From: Bacteroides ndongoniae
GTDB taxonomy: Bacteria > Bacteroidota > Bacteroidia > Bacteroidales > Bacteroidaceae
DNA: 64,000 bases
Direction of reading: 5' to 3'
NCBI RefSeq assembly: GCF_900108345.1
Contig: NZ_FNVV01000012.1
Coordinates: 630,978-694,977 of the forward strand
Of this stretch, positions 33,023 to 41,730 are shown in pieces. Position 1 is the stretch's first letter, and each line of letters starts with the position of its first letter. The position numbers and the translations under genes were made by a program. Under the pieces are notes generated by a model. It worked only from the letters and a program-made list of their open reading frames with translations, was not told where the DNA came from and ran no database searches.

Positions 33023-33955
33023 CTTCTTGTGTTTCAGTAGCGACCGGATCCACTTTCCAATAAGATAATCAAGCCAATTGATATTCAACTCTTTTTTGAG
33101 CGATAATAGCAATTCTTTTCTTCTTTCGGCTGATATGGGCAGGTGCTTGATGTGCCCGTACAGCAGAGCCTTGTCTATCACGATATCCGTGCAGCATTGA
33201 GGTGGAAGTACATGCTGGTAGAAGTATTTCCTGATACTTATCATTTCGGGAATGGAGTTCCCTTCTCTGGTTCCTTGATTGGTCGTATTGTCGGGATGTT
33301 TTCTGAAGAAGTTTAGTTTCTGGTGTATCTCGACGACGTTTCCTTTCCGCGCCTGCTCTATCCAGAACAGCCAGTCGCCGCAATAACGCATCTTTTTGTA
33401 CGCTGGCGTAATATCTTTCAGGCAATTCTTGCGACGGAAGAGCACCATGCTTGCATTGTAAACGGTGTTTTGGTTGAGGAGTTTTTTCCGCAGGTATTGC
33501 AAGGAAGAGTATTCGTAGATCCGTCCATCTTCATCCCATTGGTCAAATTCGGACGAGTGCAGTGGATTGCCGCAGGTATCAATCAGATGTGACCCGGTAA
33601 GACACAGTTGGGCTTCGGGGTGCTTCTCCAAAGCTTCGACGGCGCGTTCCAGAAAGCGGTTTTCGGCCTTGTCGTCGCTCTCGGCTATCCAAATGTATTT
33701 GCCCTGCGCCAGCTGTATACCTTTCTCCCATTGCCTGAAGGCGCTTCCGCTATTCTGTTCGTTCAGTTCGATGTGACTTACGTGCGGGTTGTTGCGGCAG
33801 TTGTTCAGCAGTTCGGCGCTGTTGTCGGTCGAACAGTCGTCCAGCAGAATCAGCTCGAAGTCCTGAAAGGTCTGGTTCAGGATGGAGTCGATGCGCGCTT
33901 TCAGGTAGCGGGCATGATTGTAGTTGGGCACGATGACGCTGACTTTGGGAGGCAT
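32999..33955 (-). CDS. Glycosyltransferase family 2, mosaic copy 2
   Basis: 318 residues. The N-terminus MPPKVSVIVPNYNHARYL and the following ~40 residues are the same as in the gene ending at 31036 except one residue (Asp for Gly in ARIDSILNQ). Beyond that, similarity drops to ordinary GT2 level (YIWIAESDDKAENRFLERAV as metal site, MRYCGDWLFWIEQA later). The tail is basic (KWIRSLLKHKKSADAQIL). Promoter segment identical to copy 1. Convergent overlap of 24 bp with the upstream-lying plus-strand gene. Confidence 0.88.
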   Translation of the reverse strand: MPPKVSVIVPNYNHARYLKARIDSILNQTFQDFELILLDDCSTDNSAELLNNCRNNPHVSHIELNEQNSGSAFRQWEKGIQLAQGKYIWIAESDDKAENRFLERAVEALEKHPEAQLCLTGSHLIDTCGNPLHSSEFDQWDEDGRIYEYSSLQYLRKKLLNQNTVYNASMVLFRRKNCLKDITPAYKKMRYCGDWLFWIEQARKGNVVEIHQKLNFFRKHPDNTTNQGTREGNSIPEMISIRKYFYQHVLPPQCCTDIVIDKALLYGHIKHLPISAERRKELLLSLKKELNINWLDYLIGKWIRSLLKHKKSADAQIL

Positions 33956-34021
33956 GTTTATACGGGATATCTGGTTTTCAGAAGCAAAGTTAGCGTATCT
34001 TCTTCAGAAATCCATGTCTTT
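33806..34021 (-). repeat. 216-bp duplicated segment, copy 2
   Basis: Partner of 31861-32076 (214 of 216 identical). Contains the -7 box TAACTTTG at 33985-33992 and the first ~50 codons of the glycosyltransferase. Confidence 0.92.
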
Positions 34022-34041
34022 CACTGATTTTTCGGTCGAAA

Positions 34042-34073
34042 GTTGTGGCATAGGAGAACTTTTACTATGTTTG
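34042..34073 (+). promoter_or_regulatory. Promoter with long leader before the bifunctional glycosyltransferase
   Basis: -33 GTTG (34042-34045), 20-bp spacer, -7 TATGTTTG (34066-34073). The start codon is about 215 bp downstream. The leader contains CGTGATGCAGT twice (near 34134 and 34170) but no clear terminator or small ORF. Confidence 0.5.
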
Positions 34074-34289
34074 CAAAATAAACTATTGGAGAGAGTGTCT
34101 CGAAACCCGTGTGTGCCCGAACAGACCGGTCGTCGTGATGCAGTCGCAAATAACAAACCTTAACGCAACGTGATGCAGTATTCGTGCGTAGTTTGTTTTT
34201 TTATATAAAGCTTTGTTGGATTCTGTGAATCGAAGAAAGCTGTGTTTTAGCCTACCTGTATGTAAAATGTATTGTTTCTGTAAAGTGAA

Positions 34290-36551
34290 ATGACTGAAAT
34301 GACACTGAAAAAACTTTTTCGGCATAAGCTGTTGCCCTTGGTTTATGAAAAGAGGATTACGGGAAGCAGCTTGTATTCTGTTGAAAAACGCAAGTGCTTT
34401 AAAGTGACTCTGTTTAAACGTGAAAAAACAGATGCTTTTACCCGTACGCATTATTTGAAATTTATTCATTCTACAAAGTTCTTATCTTCAAAAAGAGTGT
34501 TCCCTAATGTCAGGGATAATGACTTTGGTGCACTGGATGTACCGGTGACCTGGAAAAAGCCGCCTTTGGTCAGCATCATCGTGCCCAACTACAATCATGC
34601 CCGCTATCTGAAAGAACGGTTGGACTCCATTTATAATCAGACGTACAGACACTTCGAAGTGATCCTGTTGGACGATTGTTCGACCGACGGAAGTGTAGAG
34701 GTGTTGAAAGAGTATGCGCGGAAGTATCCCGAAAATACTCGCCTGGTTGCCAATGAGCACAATTCGGGCAAAGTGTTCCATCAGTGGAACAAAGGACTGG
34801 AACTGGCGAGGGGAGAGTTTGTCTGGATTGCCGAGAGCGACGACTATTGCGACCGGAATTTTCTGGAAACAGTGCTTCAGGGCTTGCGCCATCAGTCGGT
34901 CATGCTGTCGTTTGCACGAAGCGTATTCATGCAGGAAGGAAAGCAGATCTGGTCTCAGGAAGAGTATCTGGCCGATTTGCCGGTTGCCTGGAATGCGCCG
35001 TTCATCATGTCGGCCCACAAGCTCGTAAGCAAGGCTTTTGCTATCAAGAATGTGGTGCCCAACGTCAGCAGTGCCGTCTTCCGGAACATAGGTACCATTC
35101 CGGCTGACATTATATCCCAATGGGAGCAGATGTCCTTGTGCGGCGACTGGCTGTTCTACCTGTGGCTGATTAAAGGCGGAGCTGTAAGCTATACCAATCG
35201 GGTGAACAATTATTACAGAATTCATCCGGGAAGCACGTCGCTGAAGATTCAGAAGACGCTGGACTATTATACGGAAACGTTGCAGATTTCCTGTTTCGTG
35301 GCCCGGAACTACGCAGTCGATGCGGCAGTTTTCGAGGTGGTAAAGAAAAATCTTATTCAACATTGCCTTGAAAAGCAATGTATCACTGTGGAAGAAGTCG
35401 AGAAGGCTTATTCTTTGGACAAGATAAAAGAAAGCATGGCGGACAGACAGCCCAATGTGCTGATTTGTACTTATGCCATGGTGCAGGGAGGAGGAGAGGT
35501 TTTTCCCATCTACCTGGCCAATGAGCTGAAGAGACAGGGCATTGCCGTGACGTTTGTCGATTTCAGAGGAGAGCGTGGTGAAAAAGAAATCAGGCAGAAA
35601 CTGGACCGGAATGTGCCTTTGCTGGCTTTGCCGCACGTCTTACAGCTTCGCAACGTGATGACTATGCTGGGTGCCGACATCATCCATACCCATCACGGAA
35701 CCATCGACAGTGCGGTGGCCAATGCCATCGGCAACCGTTCGTTTCCGTGTAAGCAGGTAGTCACCCTTCACGGAATGTACGAAGCTGTGCCGGAAGAGGA
35801 ACTGAACAAGATTCTGAAAGCAGTGCTCCCCGTATGTTCGTGCTTTGTTTACATCGCAGATAAGAATCTGCTCCCGCTGAAGCACGTTCAGTCGCAGATT
35901 CGGCTGAAGAAAATAGGCAACGGTCTGCCCTATCTTCCCTTGTCGCCTTATAGTCGGGCCAGTCTGGGCATTGAGGAAGATGCTTTCTGCCTGTCGCTGG
36001 TGAGCCGCGGCTTCCTGTACAAAGGCTGGATGGAAGCGGTAGAGGCTGTGAAACGGGCCAATGCAACCATACAACGGCCGGTTCATTTGCTTCTGGTAGG
36101 AGACGGCGAGTGTTATGAGGCGCTGAAGCAGCAGGATCTTCCTCCGTTCATACATCTGATGGGCAGGCAAGGAAATGTGCGCAATTATTTCGCCATGTCC
36201 GATGCCGGACTGCTTCCCTCATACTTCAAGGGAGAAAGCTTTCCGCTGGTAGTTATCGAAAGCCTGATGAGTGGTGCCCCCATCATAGCCAGCGATGTTG
36301 GAGAAATCCGGAACATGATTACCGATACGGACGGCGGAGTGGCAGGAGCCCTGTTCGAACTGAAGGACGGGAAAGTGCCGGTAGACACCCTTACGGATAT
36401 TATAGTCCGGCTTGCTACCGATTCGTCTTTGTATGGCGAGCTGAAAAGACGTGTGGCGCCTATTGCACGGAAATTTGAGATATCCTGCACTGCCCGGCAG
36501 TATATAGATGTCTACAATAAAGTGTGGAAGAATGTTGAACCAACAGCCTAA
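34290..36551 (+). CDS. Two-domain glycosyltransferase, GT2 plus GT4
   Basis: 753 residues. After a ~90-residue basic N-terminal extension comes a GT2 domain (VSIIVPNYNHARYLKERLDSIYNQ, VILLDDCSTDGSVEVL, FVWIAESDDYCDRNFL), then from about residue 380 a GT4 domain (PNVLICTYAMVQGGGEVFPIYLANEL, IHTHHGTIDSAVANAIG, LLLVGDGECYEALK, GLLPSYFKGESFPLVVIESLMSGAPIIASDVGEIRNMI). One protein could add two successive sugars, one per domain. The GT2 core is related to, but clearly distinct from, the mosaic pair upstream. It heads a three-gene plus-strand run; a hairpin overlaps its stop. Confidence 0.92.
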   Translation: MTEMTLKKLFRHKLLPLVYEKRITGSSLYSVEKRKCFKVTLFKREKTDAFTRTHYLKFIHSTKFLSSKRVFPNVRDNDFGALDVPVTWKKPPLVSIIVPNYNHARYLKERLDSIYNQTYRHFEVILLDDCSTDGSVEVLKEYARKYPENTRLVANEHNSGKVFHQWNKGLELARGEFVWIAESDDYCDRNFLETVLQGLRHQSVMLSFARSVFMQEGKQIWSQEEYLADLPVAWNAPFIMSAHKLVSKAFAIKNVVPNVSSAVFRNIGTIPADIISQWEQMSLCGDWLFYLWLIKGGAVSYTNRVNNYYRIHPGSTSLKIQKTLDYYTETLQISCFVARNYAVDAAVFEVVKKNLIQHCLEKQCITVEEVEKAYSLDKIKESMADRQPNVLICTYAMVQGGGEVFPIYLANELKRQGIAVTFVDFRGERGEKEIRQKLDRNVPLLALPHVLQLRNVMTMLGADIIHTHHGTIDSAVANAIGNRSFPCKQVVTLHGMYEAVPEEELNKILKAVLPVCSCFVYIADKNLLPLKHVQSQIRLKKIGNGLPYLPLSPYSRASLGIEEDAFCLSLVSRGFLYKGWMEAVEAVKRANATIQRPVHLLLVGDGECYEALKQQDLPPFIHLMGRQGNVRNYFAMSDAGLLPSYFKGESFPLVVIESLMSGAPIIASDVGEIRNMITDTDGGVAGALFELKDGKVPVDTLTDIIVRLATDSSLYGELKRRVAPIARKFEISCTARQYIDVYNKVWKNVEPTA

Positions 36552-36566
36552 GTCGGCTGTTTTAAA
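36541..36566 (+). terminator. Short hairpin at the end of the GT2-GT4 gene
   Basis: ACAGCC / GGCTGT with a 6-nt loop that includes the stop codon, followed by TTTTAAAATAA. A weak intrinsic terminator or processing signal before the next glycosyltransferase. Confidence 0.5.
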
Positions 36567-36640
36567 ATAATATAACCGGATTCCGGTTGGACAGTTATCG
36601 GGATACTCCGGATGTGAAACGTTTACGAATGTGTTCGATG

Positions 36641-37963
36641 ATGAAAAAGATTCTTATAATTAACCCTTGGCCTCCCTATCCTCTGAACTCCGGAGGTAAT
36701 CAGGCTTTCTTTAATATGGTGGACTACATGCGCCGCTATTTGTCAGTGTCTATTTTGCTCAATCCGCACACTTCCGGAGAAAGGCAGGCGGTGAAGGAGC
36801 TGAAGAAAATCTGGCCCGATGTAGAGTTCTTCCTGTTCGAAGCCGGGGACGAAGAAAAGGGTTATTCGATTAAGCATCCGCTGTATTACAAATGGCTGAA
36901 AAAGATTCAGGTATCGGTTGCCCGCAAAATGAGGAGGCAGCTGGTTGCACACGGCACTCAGGCCGTCGAGGGTAATGAAGTACGTAGAAGAGGCACCATC
37001 ATGAATTCTACTTTCAGGAACTTCGACAGCCAGTATGTCGACTATGTGGCCAAGGTTTCACGCATGGGATTTGACATAGTGGAAGCTCAGTTCTATGATC
37101 TGTTACCACTGGTTTACGTTCTGCCGGACGATGTACAGACCGTGTTTGTGCATCATGAACTGCGATACATTCGCAACCAGAACGAAATGAAACTTCTCAA
37201 GCAGATGACCAATGAAGACCGTATGCTTTATGGTGTGGCAAGAGATTTTGAGAAAGGGGCGCTGGACAGCTATAAGCATCTGATTGTACTGACTGAGACC
37301 GACCGTGCCTTGCTGGCCGAGCTTTTGGGACGGACAGAGCGCATTTATACTTCTCCGGCAGTGATACGCAAGTCGGGAAATGTGGCCGATACGTTTGTCC
37401 CCGCGCAAACCAATCGTCTGGTGTTTGTAGGCGGCGAAGACCATATGCCCAATTGGGATGCCGTCATCTGGTTCTGCACCGGAATAGCTCCGCTTTTGCG
37501 TCAGCGTGGATTCAAGTTCACATTCCAACTGGTAGGAAAGTGGAACAGCGGAGATGCAAAGAGGCTTTGCGAAGTCTGCCCGGAAATGGAGTTCATGGGG
37601 TTTGTAGACGAGCTGACAACTTTCCTGAAAGGAGCCATTTCCATAGTGCCCATTCGGGTGGGAAGCGGAATGCGCATGAAGATACTGGATGCCGTCTTTG
37701 CCCGGGTGCCGTTTGTCACTACTTCCAAAGGAGTCGAAGGGCTTGACTTCCGTAGTGGTGAGGAATGTCTGATAGCCGATGAGGCTTCGGCCTTTGCCGA
37801 TGCGGTAGTCCGGCTGGCCGAGGACGAAAAACTGCAGGAAAAACTGGTGCAGCAGGCTGCCGACAAGCTGAGTGCTTTGTACAATCCGCAGGAAATGCTG
37901 GAGCGCCGGATGGCGATTTACGAGCAGATTCTGGGTGAGAAGCTGTTGGAACGAAAGGCGTAA
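36641..37963 (+). CDS. Glycosyltransferase, GT4/GT1-like (GT-B fold)
   Basis: 440 residues from MKKILIINPWPPYPLNSGGNQAFFNMVDYMRRY, a GT-B N-terminal domain. Linker strands include DIVEAQFYDLLPLVYVLPDDVQTVFVHHELRYIRN. The C-terminal donor domain has NRLVFVGGEDHMPNWDAVIWF, FQLVGKWNSGDAKRL and the phosphate-binding KGAISIVPIRVGSGMRMKILDAVFARVPFVTTSKGVEGLDF. ATG at 36638 immediately precedes and is equally possible. It lies about 90 bp after the GT2-GT4 gene. Confidence 0.88.
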   Translation: MKKILIINPWPPYPLNSGGNQAFFNMVDYMRRYLSVSILLNPHTSGERQAVKELKKIWPDVEFFLFEAGDEEKGYSIKHPLYYKWLKKIQVSVARKMRRQLVAHGTQAVEGNEVRRRGTIMNSTFRNFDSQYVDYVAKVSRMGFDIVEAQFYDLLPLVYVLPDDVQTVFVHHELRYIRNQNEMKLLKQMTNEDRMLYGVARDFEKGALDSYKHLIVLTETDRALLAELLGRTERIYTSPAVIRKSGNVADTFVPAQTNRLVFVGGEDHMPNWDAVIWFCTGIAPLLRQRGFKFTFQLVGKWNSGDAKRLCEVCPEMEFMGFVDELTTFLKGAISIVPIRVGSGMRMKILDAVFARVPFVTTSKGVEGLDFRSGEECLIADEASAFADAVVRLAEDEKLQEKLVQQAADKLSALYNPQEMLERRMAIYEQILGEKLLERKA

Positions 37964-37978
37964 GGTAATGAAGGAATA

Positions 37979-38941
37979 ATGGTGAATGAAACAGTAAAGG
38001 GTATGGACAGCAGACTGGCAATTGTGATACCGGCTTATAAAAGTCGTTTCTTGCAGGCTACGTTGGATTCTATCGCGAAGCAAAGTTGCAAGGATTTTGT
38101 GGTGTACATCGGTGATGATAACAGCCCGCAGAATCTGGAAGCGATTGTCGGACGCTATCGGAATGAGTTTCCCCTCGTATACCATCGTTTCGAAGAGAAT
38201 ATGGGGCGGAACGATTTGCCCGGTCATTGGGAGCGTTGCATTGCGCTGAGCCGTAATGAACCGTTAATCTGGCTTTTCTCCGACGACGATCTGATGCCCG
38301 CTGACGGCGTAGAGCGCATCTTGCAGGCAGCTGCGGTGCATGGTGATACCCGTGTCTTTTTCCGTTTCCCGTTGTCGCTGGTCGATGCCGAAGGCCATTT
38401 GTTCCGTAGCAATCCGCCGTTCGATGCGGACTGTATTTCGGGTTATCATTTCCTGTTGGACAAGCTTGGCGGAAAAATATCTTCTGCGGCGTGTGAGTAT
38501 GTATTCAGCCGCGATGTGTATACTGAGGCAGGTGGCTTTGTGAAGTTTCCGCTGGCTTGGTGTTCGGACGATGCCTCATGGGCTCGTTTTGCCGACCTGG
38601 CAGGTGGCATCGTGTCGCTGTACGGACAGCCGGTGTGCTGGCGGAATGCCGAGAACGAGAACATATCCAATTCTATCGTTTACAACAAGGAGAAGGCGAA
38701 GGCTACCGCTCTGTTCGTGGACTGGATTGCCAGATATTATCCCGACCGCCGGGACGATGCCGTTTTGCACTGTGCATTGAAGAGTTATATAAAGACCATA
38801 CTGGTTTGTTCGTTGCGAAGTGTCTTCGACGTGGTAGACCTCTGGGGCATGTGCCGTGCGGTGTGGCAGATTTCTCCGGCTGTAGCTTCCGGCTTGTTTG
38901 CAAAATATCTTTTCCGTGCTTTACGCCGTAAGGGGAAGTAG
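37979..38941 (+). CDS. Glycosyltransferase family 2
   Basis: 320 residues. GT2 core LAIVIPAYKSRFLQATLDSIAKQ, VYIGDDNSPQNLEAIV, PLIWLFSDDDLMPADGVERIL (metal site near 95-110); the C-terminal part has FPLAWCSDDASWARFADLAGG. Start at 37979 is supported by an AAGGAA element at good spacing; MDSRLAIVI at 38003 is an alternative. It is the last transferase of the locus and sits 15 bp after the GT4-like gene. Confidence 0.87.
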   Translation: MVNETVKGMDSRLAIVIPAYKSRFLQATLDSIAKQSCKDFVVYIGDDNSPQNLEAIVGRYRNEFPLVYHRFEENMGRNDLPGHWERCIALSRNEPLIWLFSDDDLMPADGVERILQAAAVHGDTRVFFRFPLSLVDAEGHLFRSNPPFDADCISGYHFLLDKLGGKISSAACEYVFSRDVYTEAGGFVKFPLAWCSDDASWARFADLAGGIVSLYGQPVCWRNAENENISNSIVYNKEKAKATALFVDWIARYYPDRRDDAVLHCALKSYIKTILVCSLRSVFDVVDLWGMCRAVWQISPAVASGLFAKYLFRALRRKGK

Positions 38942-38999
38942 CTGTAAGAGGCCTTGGCGAGTGGTGCGTATAGCCGGCATTCGCTAATATTTCATTCTT

Positions 39000-39031
39000 G
39001 TTGCAGAGGTCGTATTTTTTCTCTACCTTTG
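39000..39031 (+). promoter_or_regulatory. Promoter of the ABC transporter
   Basis: -33 GTTG (39000-39003), 20-bp spacer, -7 TACCTTTG (39024-39031), 23 bp before the ATG. Confidence 0.6.
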
Positions 39032-39054
39032 TCCCCGTTATTCACTTGATAATT

Positions 39055-40896
39055 ATGCTGAAACAATTTTTTTCTTTGATGAAGCGGTACATCAAACCTT
39101 ACCGCAAGTATCTGACATGGGCTGTTATCCTGAACTTCGTGTCGCAGTGGCTTAATGTGTTCTCGTTCATGGCCATTATCCCGATTCTGAATATTCTGTT
39201 CAAGATAGATGGCAAAGTGTACGAATATCAGCCGATGGATTGGGAACATTTCGATAAGGATGTGCTGGTGAATAATGCTTATTACTGGATCAGCCATTTC
39301 GTAGAGACGAACGGTGCTTTCCTGACGCTTGTCATGCTGGGAGGCGTTCTGATATTTATGACATTGCTGAAGACGGCAGGTTACTTCGCTTCATCGGCGG
39401 TGATGGTGCCGTTGCGTACGGGTATTGTGCGCGATATCCGCATCGAAGTATATAATAAGGTGCTGAAGCTGCCTCTCAGTTTCTTCTCCGAGGAGCGCAA
39501 GGGCGACATCATAGCCCGTATGAGTGCCGATGTGACGGCCGTTGAAAACTCGCTGACGAGTTCGATTGATATGCTTATCCGCAACCCGATAGCCCTTTTG
39601 ATTTACTTCTTTACCCTGTTCACCGTGAGCTGGCAGATGACGCTCTTCGTCATAGTCATTCTGCCCTTTGCCGGTTGGATTATGGGTGTAGTCAGCCGTA
39701 AGCTGAAGCGCCAGTCTTCGGCCGCGCAGGCACAGTGGGGCGACATCATGTCGCAGCTGGACGAAACGTTGGGCGGACTGCGCATTATCAAGGCGTTTAT
39801 TGCCGAAGAAAAGATGTCGGCACGTTTCACCAAGACGAACGATGAGTTCCGCACGGCCATGAACGAGATGGTTATCCGTCAGAGTTCGGCACACCCGATG
39901 AGCGAGTTTCTGGGCACGTGTGTCATTGTTATTGTCCTGTGGTTTGGTGGTGCGCTGATTCTGAACCAGACGTATGCACCGATGGATGCGGCTACCTTTA
40001 TCTTCTATATGGTGATATTGTATAGCATCATCAATCCGTTGAAAGAATTCTCCAAGGCTTTCTATAACATTCCGTTGGGTCTGGCCAGTATGGACCGTAT
40101 CGATATGATTCTGAAAGCCGAGAATCCTATCAAGGAACCTGCACAGCCGTTGCCTTTGACCGACTTCGAGGATAAGTTGGAGTTCCGCGACGTCAGCTTC
40201 AGCTATACGGAAGGTCGTCCGGTGCTGAAGCACATCAACCTCACCGTGCCCAAGGGCAAGACAATCGCTCTGGTGGGACAGTCCGGTTCGGGAAAGTCGA
40301 CGATGGTGGACCTGGTGCCACGCTATCACGACATTGCCGAAGGCGCGCTGATAATCGATGGAAAGAATGTGAAGGATGTATCTATCCGCAGCTTGCGTTC
40401 GCTGATTGGTAATGTGAACCAGGAGGCCATCCTCTTCAACGATACGTTCTATAATAATATTACGTTCGGTGTGGAGAATGCTACGATGGAGCAGGTGATC
40501 GAAGCTGCCAAGATAGCTAACGCTCACGACTTCATTATGGAGACGGAGAAGGGCTATGATACCATGATCGGCGACCGTGGCGGACGCCTTTCCGGCGGAC
40601 AGCGCCAGCGCATCAGCATTGCCCGTGCCATTCTGAAGAATCCGCCTATCCTGATTCTGGATGAGGCTACTTCAGCCCTCGATACCGAGAGCGAACGTCT
40701 GGTGCAGGAGGCTCTGGAGCGCCTGATGAAGTCACGTACGACGATTGCCATCGCTCACCGTTTGTCGACCATCAAGAATGCCGACGAGATCTGCGTGCTG
40801 TACGAAGGCGAAATCGTAGAGCGTGGTACTCACGAAGAACTGATTGCCCTCGACGGATATTACAAGCGACTGAACGATATGCAGTCGCTGAGCTGA
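39055..40896 (+). CDS. MsbA-like ABC exporter (membrane and ATPase domains fused)
   Basis: 613-residue half-transporter. N-terminal six-helix ABC type-1 membrane domain (to about 310) with GDIIARMSADVTAVENSL coupling region. The ATPase domain carries Walker A GQSGSGKST (408-416), Q-loop NVNQEAILF, signature LSGGQRQRIS, Walker B PILILDEATSAL and H-loop IAHRLSTI. Most similar in layout to lipid A/glycolipid flippases of the MsbA group; its place at the end of a glycan locus supports a lipid-linked substrate, but this is inference. Start MLKQFFSLMKRYIKP chosen downstream of the promoter. Confidence 0.93.
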   Translation: MLKQFFSLMKRYIKPYRKYLTWAVILNFVSQWLNVFSFMAIIPILNILFKIDGKVYEYQPMDWEHFDKDVLVNNAYYWISHFVETNGAFLTLVMLGGVLIFMTLLKTAGYFASSAVMVPLRTGIVRDIRIEVYNKVLKLPLSFFSEERKGDIIARMSADVTAVENSLTSSIDMLIRNPIALLIYFFTLFTVSWQMTLFVIVILPFAGWIMGVVSRKLKRQSSAAQAQWGDIMSQLDETLGGLRIIKAFIAEEKMSARFTKTNDEFRTAMNEMVIRQSSAHPMSEFLGTCVIVIVLWFGGALILNQTYAPMDAATFIFYMVILYSIINPLKEFSKAFYNIPLGLASMDRIDMILKAENPIKEPAQPLPLTDFEDKLEFRDVSFSYTEGRPVLKHINLTVPKGKTIALVGQSGSGKSTMVDLVPRYHDIAEGALIIDGKNVKDVSIRSLRSLIGNVNQEAILFNDTFYNNITFGVENATMEQVIEAAKIANAHDFIMETEKGYDTMIGDRGGRLSGGQRQRISIARAILKNPPILILDEATSALDTESERLVQEALERLMKSRTTIAIAHRLSTIKNADEICVLYEGEIVERGTHEELIALDGYYKRLNDMQSLS

Positions 40897-40902
40897 TACG
40901 AT

Positions 40903-41014
40903 GACAAGTTGACGAGGGGACAAGTTGACGAATGGGACTCTTTTTCTGATCCTTTCCTTCTTTCCTCGTCAACTTGTCCCCTTGTCAACTTGTTCCCTTG
41001 TTAACTCGTCAACT
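40903..41014. repeat. Hairpin element made of 16-bp units after the ABC transporter
   Basis: Left side: two units of GACAAGTTGACGAGGG type (40903, 40919). Right side: three complementary units starting 40966, 40982 and 40998. A stem of about 29 bp (27 paired; 40903-40931 with 40966-40994) encloses a pyrimidine-rich loop with CTCTTTTTCTG. It ends about 20 bp before the next start codon and may act as a terminator. Confidence 0.8.
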
Positions 41015-41032
41015 AATACTAACCATACGCCT

Positions 41033-41482
41033 ATGTTAACCGATTTCGATTACACCCTGCTCCCCGAGAATTATACCCTTTGTCTGCACGATGCCTGCCC
41101 CCGTGCCAAGGAATGCCTGCGCCGCGCCATAGCCGAAGGTGTTCCGGCGGCTCATACTTCTATCCGCGTCTTTTCGCCTGCTGCCGCCCGGCAGATGGCC
41201 GTTGCGGGATGTATGTATTTCCGGCCCATCCGGAAAGTGCGCTATGCACGAGGCATCGAAACCGTGCTGAAACAGTTTGAAAAACTGCCTTACCGGGAAG
41301 CCCGTATGGCTCGTGCTACCCTTTACGGTTTTTTCGGACGGAATATGTTCTACCGCATACGCCACGGCGAGCGTTTCGTCTTCCCCGAAGAGCAAGAAAA
41401 GATTGCCGCACTTTTCCGCCGGCTTGGTCTGAAGGAAGAGCCGCAGTTCGATGAATATATCGAGCGTTACGACTTACGTTAG
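41033..41482 (+). CDS. Conserved hypothetical Bacteroidales protein with N-terminal Cys pair
   Basis: 149 residues from MLTDFDYTLLPENYTLCLHDACPRAKECLRRA. It contains C-x(4)-C-x(5)-C near residues 17-28, then a basic helical middle (RKVRYARGIETVLKQFEKLPYREARMARATLYGFFGRNMFYRI). I believe this pattern occurs in a Bacteroides family of unknown function (possibly DUF6078, from memory, unverified). No membrane segment. The Cys group could bind a metal. It follows the hairpin element and is followed by the 23-bp palindromic array. Confidence 0.75.
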   Translation: MLTDFDYTLLPENYTLCLHDACPRAKECLRRAIAEGVPAAHTSIRVFSPAAARQMAVAGCMYFRPIRKVRYARGIETVLKQFEKLPYREARMARATLYGFFGRNMFYRIRHGERFVFPEEQEKIAALFRRLGLKEEPQFDEYIERYDLR

Positions 41483-41540
41483 TCACTGCCGCACCATCCC
41501 CGACTCTTTTTGCCGGACAACGCCTAAGGTTTTATTCTTT

Positions 41541-41625
41541 CTCATACCTATGAGAAAGGAATTCTCATGCTTATGAGAACGACATTCTCATACCTATGAG
41601 AAAACTGTTCTCATGCCTATGAGAA
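41541..41625. repeat. Tandem array of four palindromes, 23-bp period
   Basis: CTCATnCyTATGAG starts at 41541, 41564, 41587 and 41610, exactly 23 bp apart; each core is itself nearly self-complementary, and linkers between cores differ. It lies in the 3' region of the small Cys-containing protein gene and before a secreted protein gene. The remaining gap sequence shows nothing else. Confidence 0.88.
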
Positions 41626-41730
41626 GAGAGAAAACATACTGGAGTGTTGGCGGAAGGCTTAGGGGAGAGGAGACGGAAAGAAGCAGATAGAATTTGTATA
41701 TTACGGAGGTTAATTTTAAAAAACGAAATA

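Noticed and set aside
31036..33955. A single broken glycosyltransferase split by an insertion
   Set aside because: Both mosaic genes are complete with their own GT2 cores; the 216-bp identity is restricted to the heads, so this is a duplication, not a disruption.
21687..39031. Invertible capsule-type promoters and UpxY/UpxZ regulators
   Set aside because: No inverted repeats flanking promoters and no NusG-like or Upx genes were found in the glycan locus.
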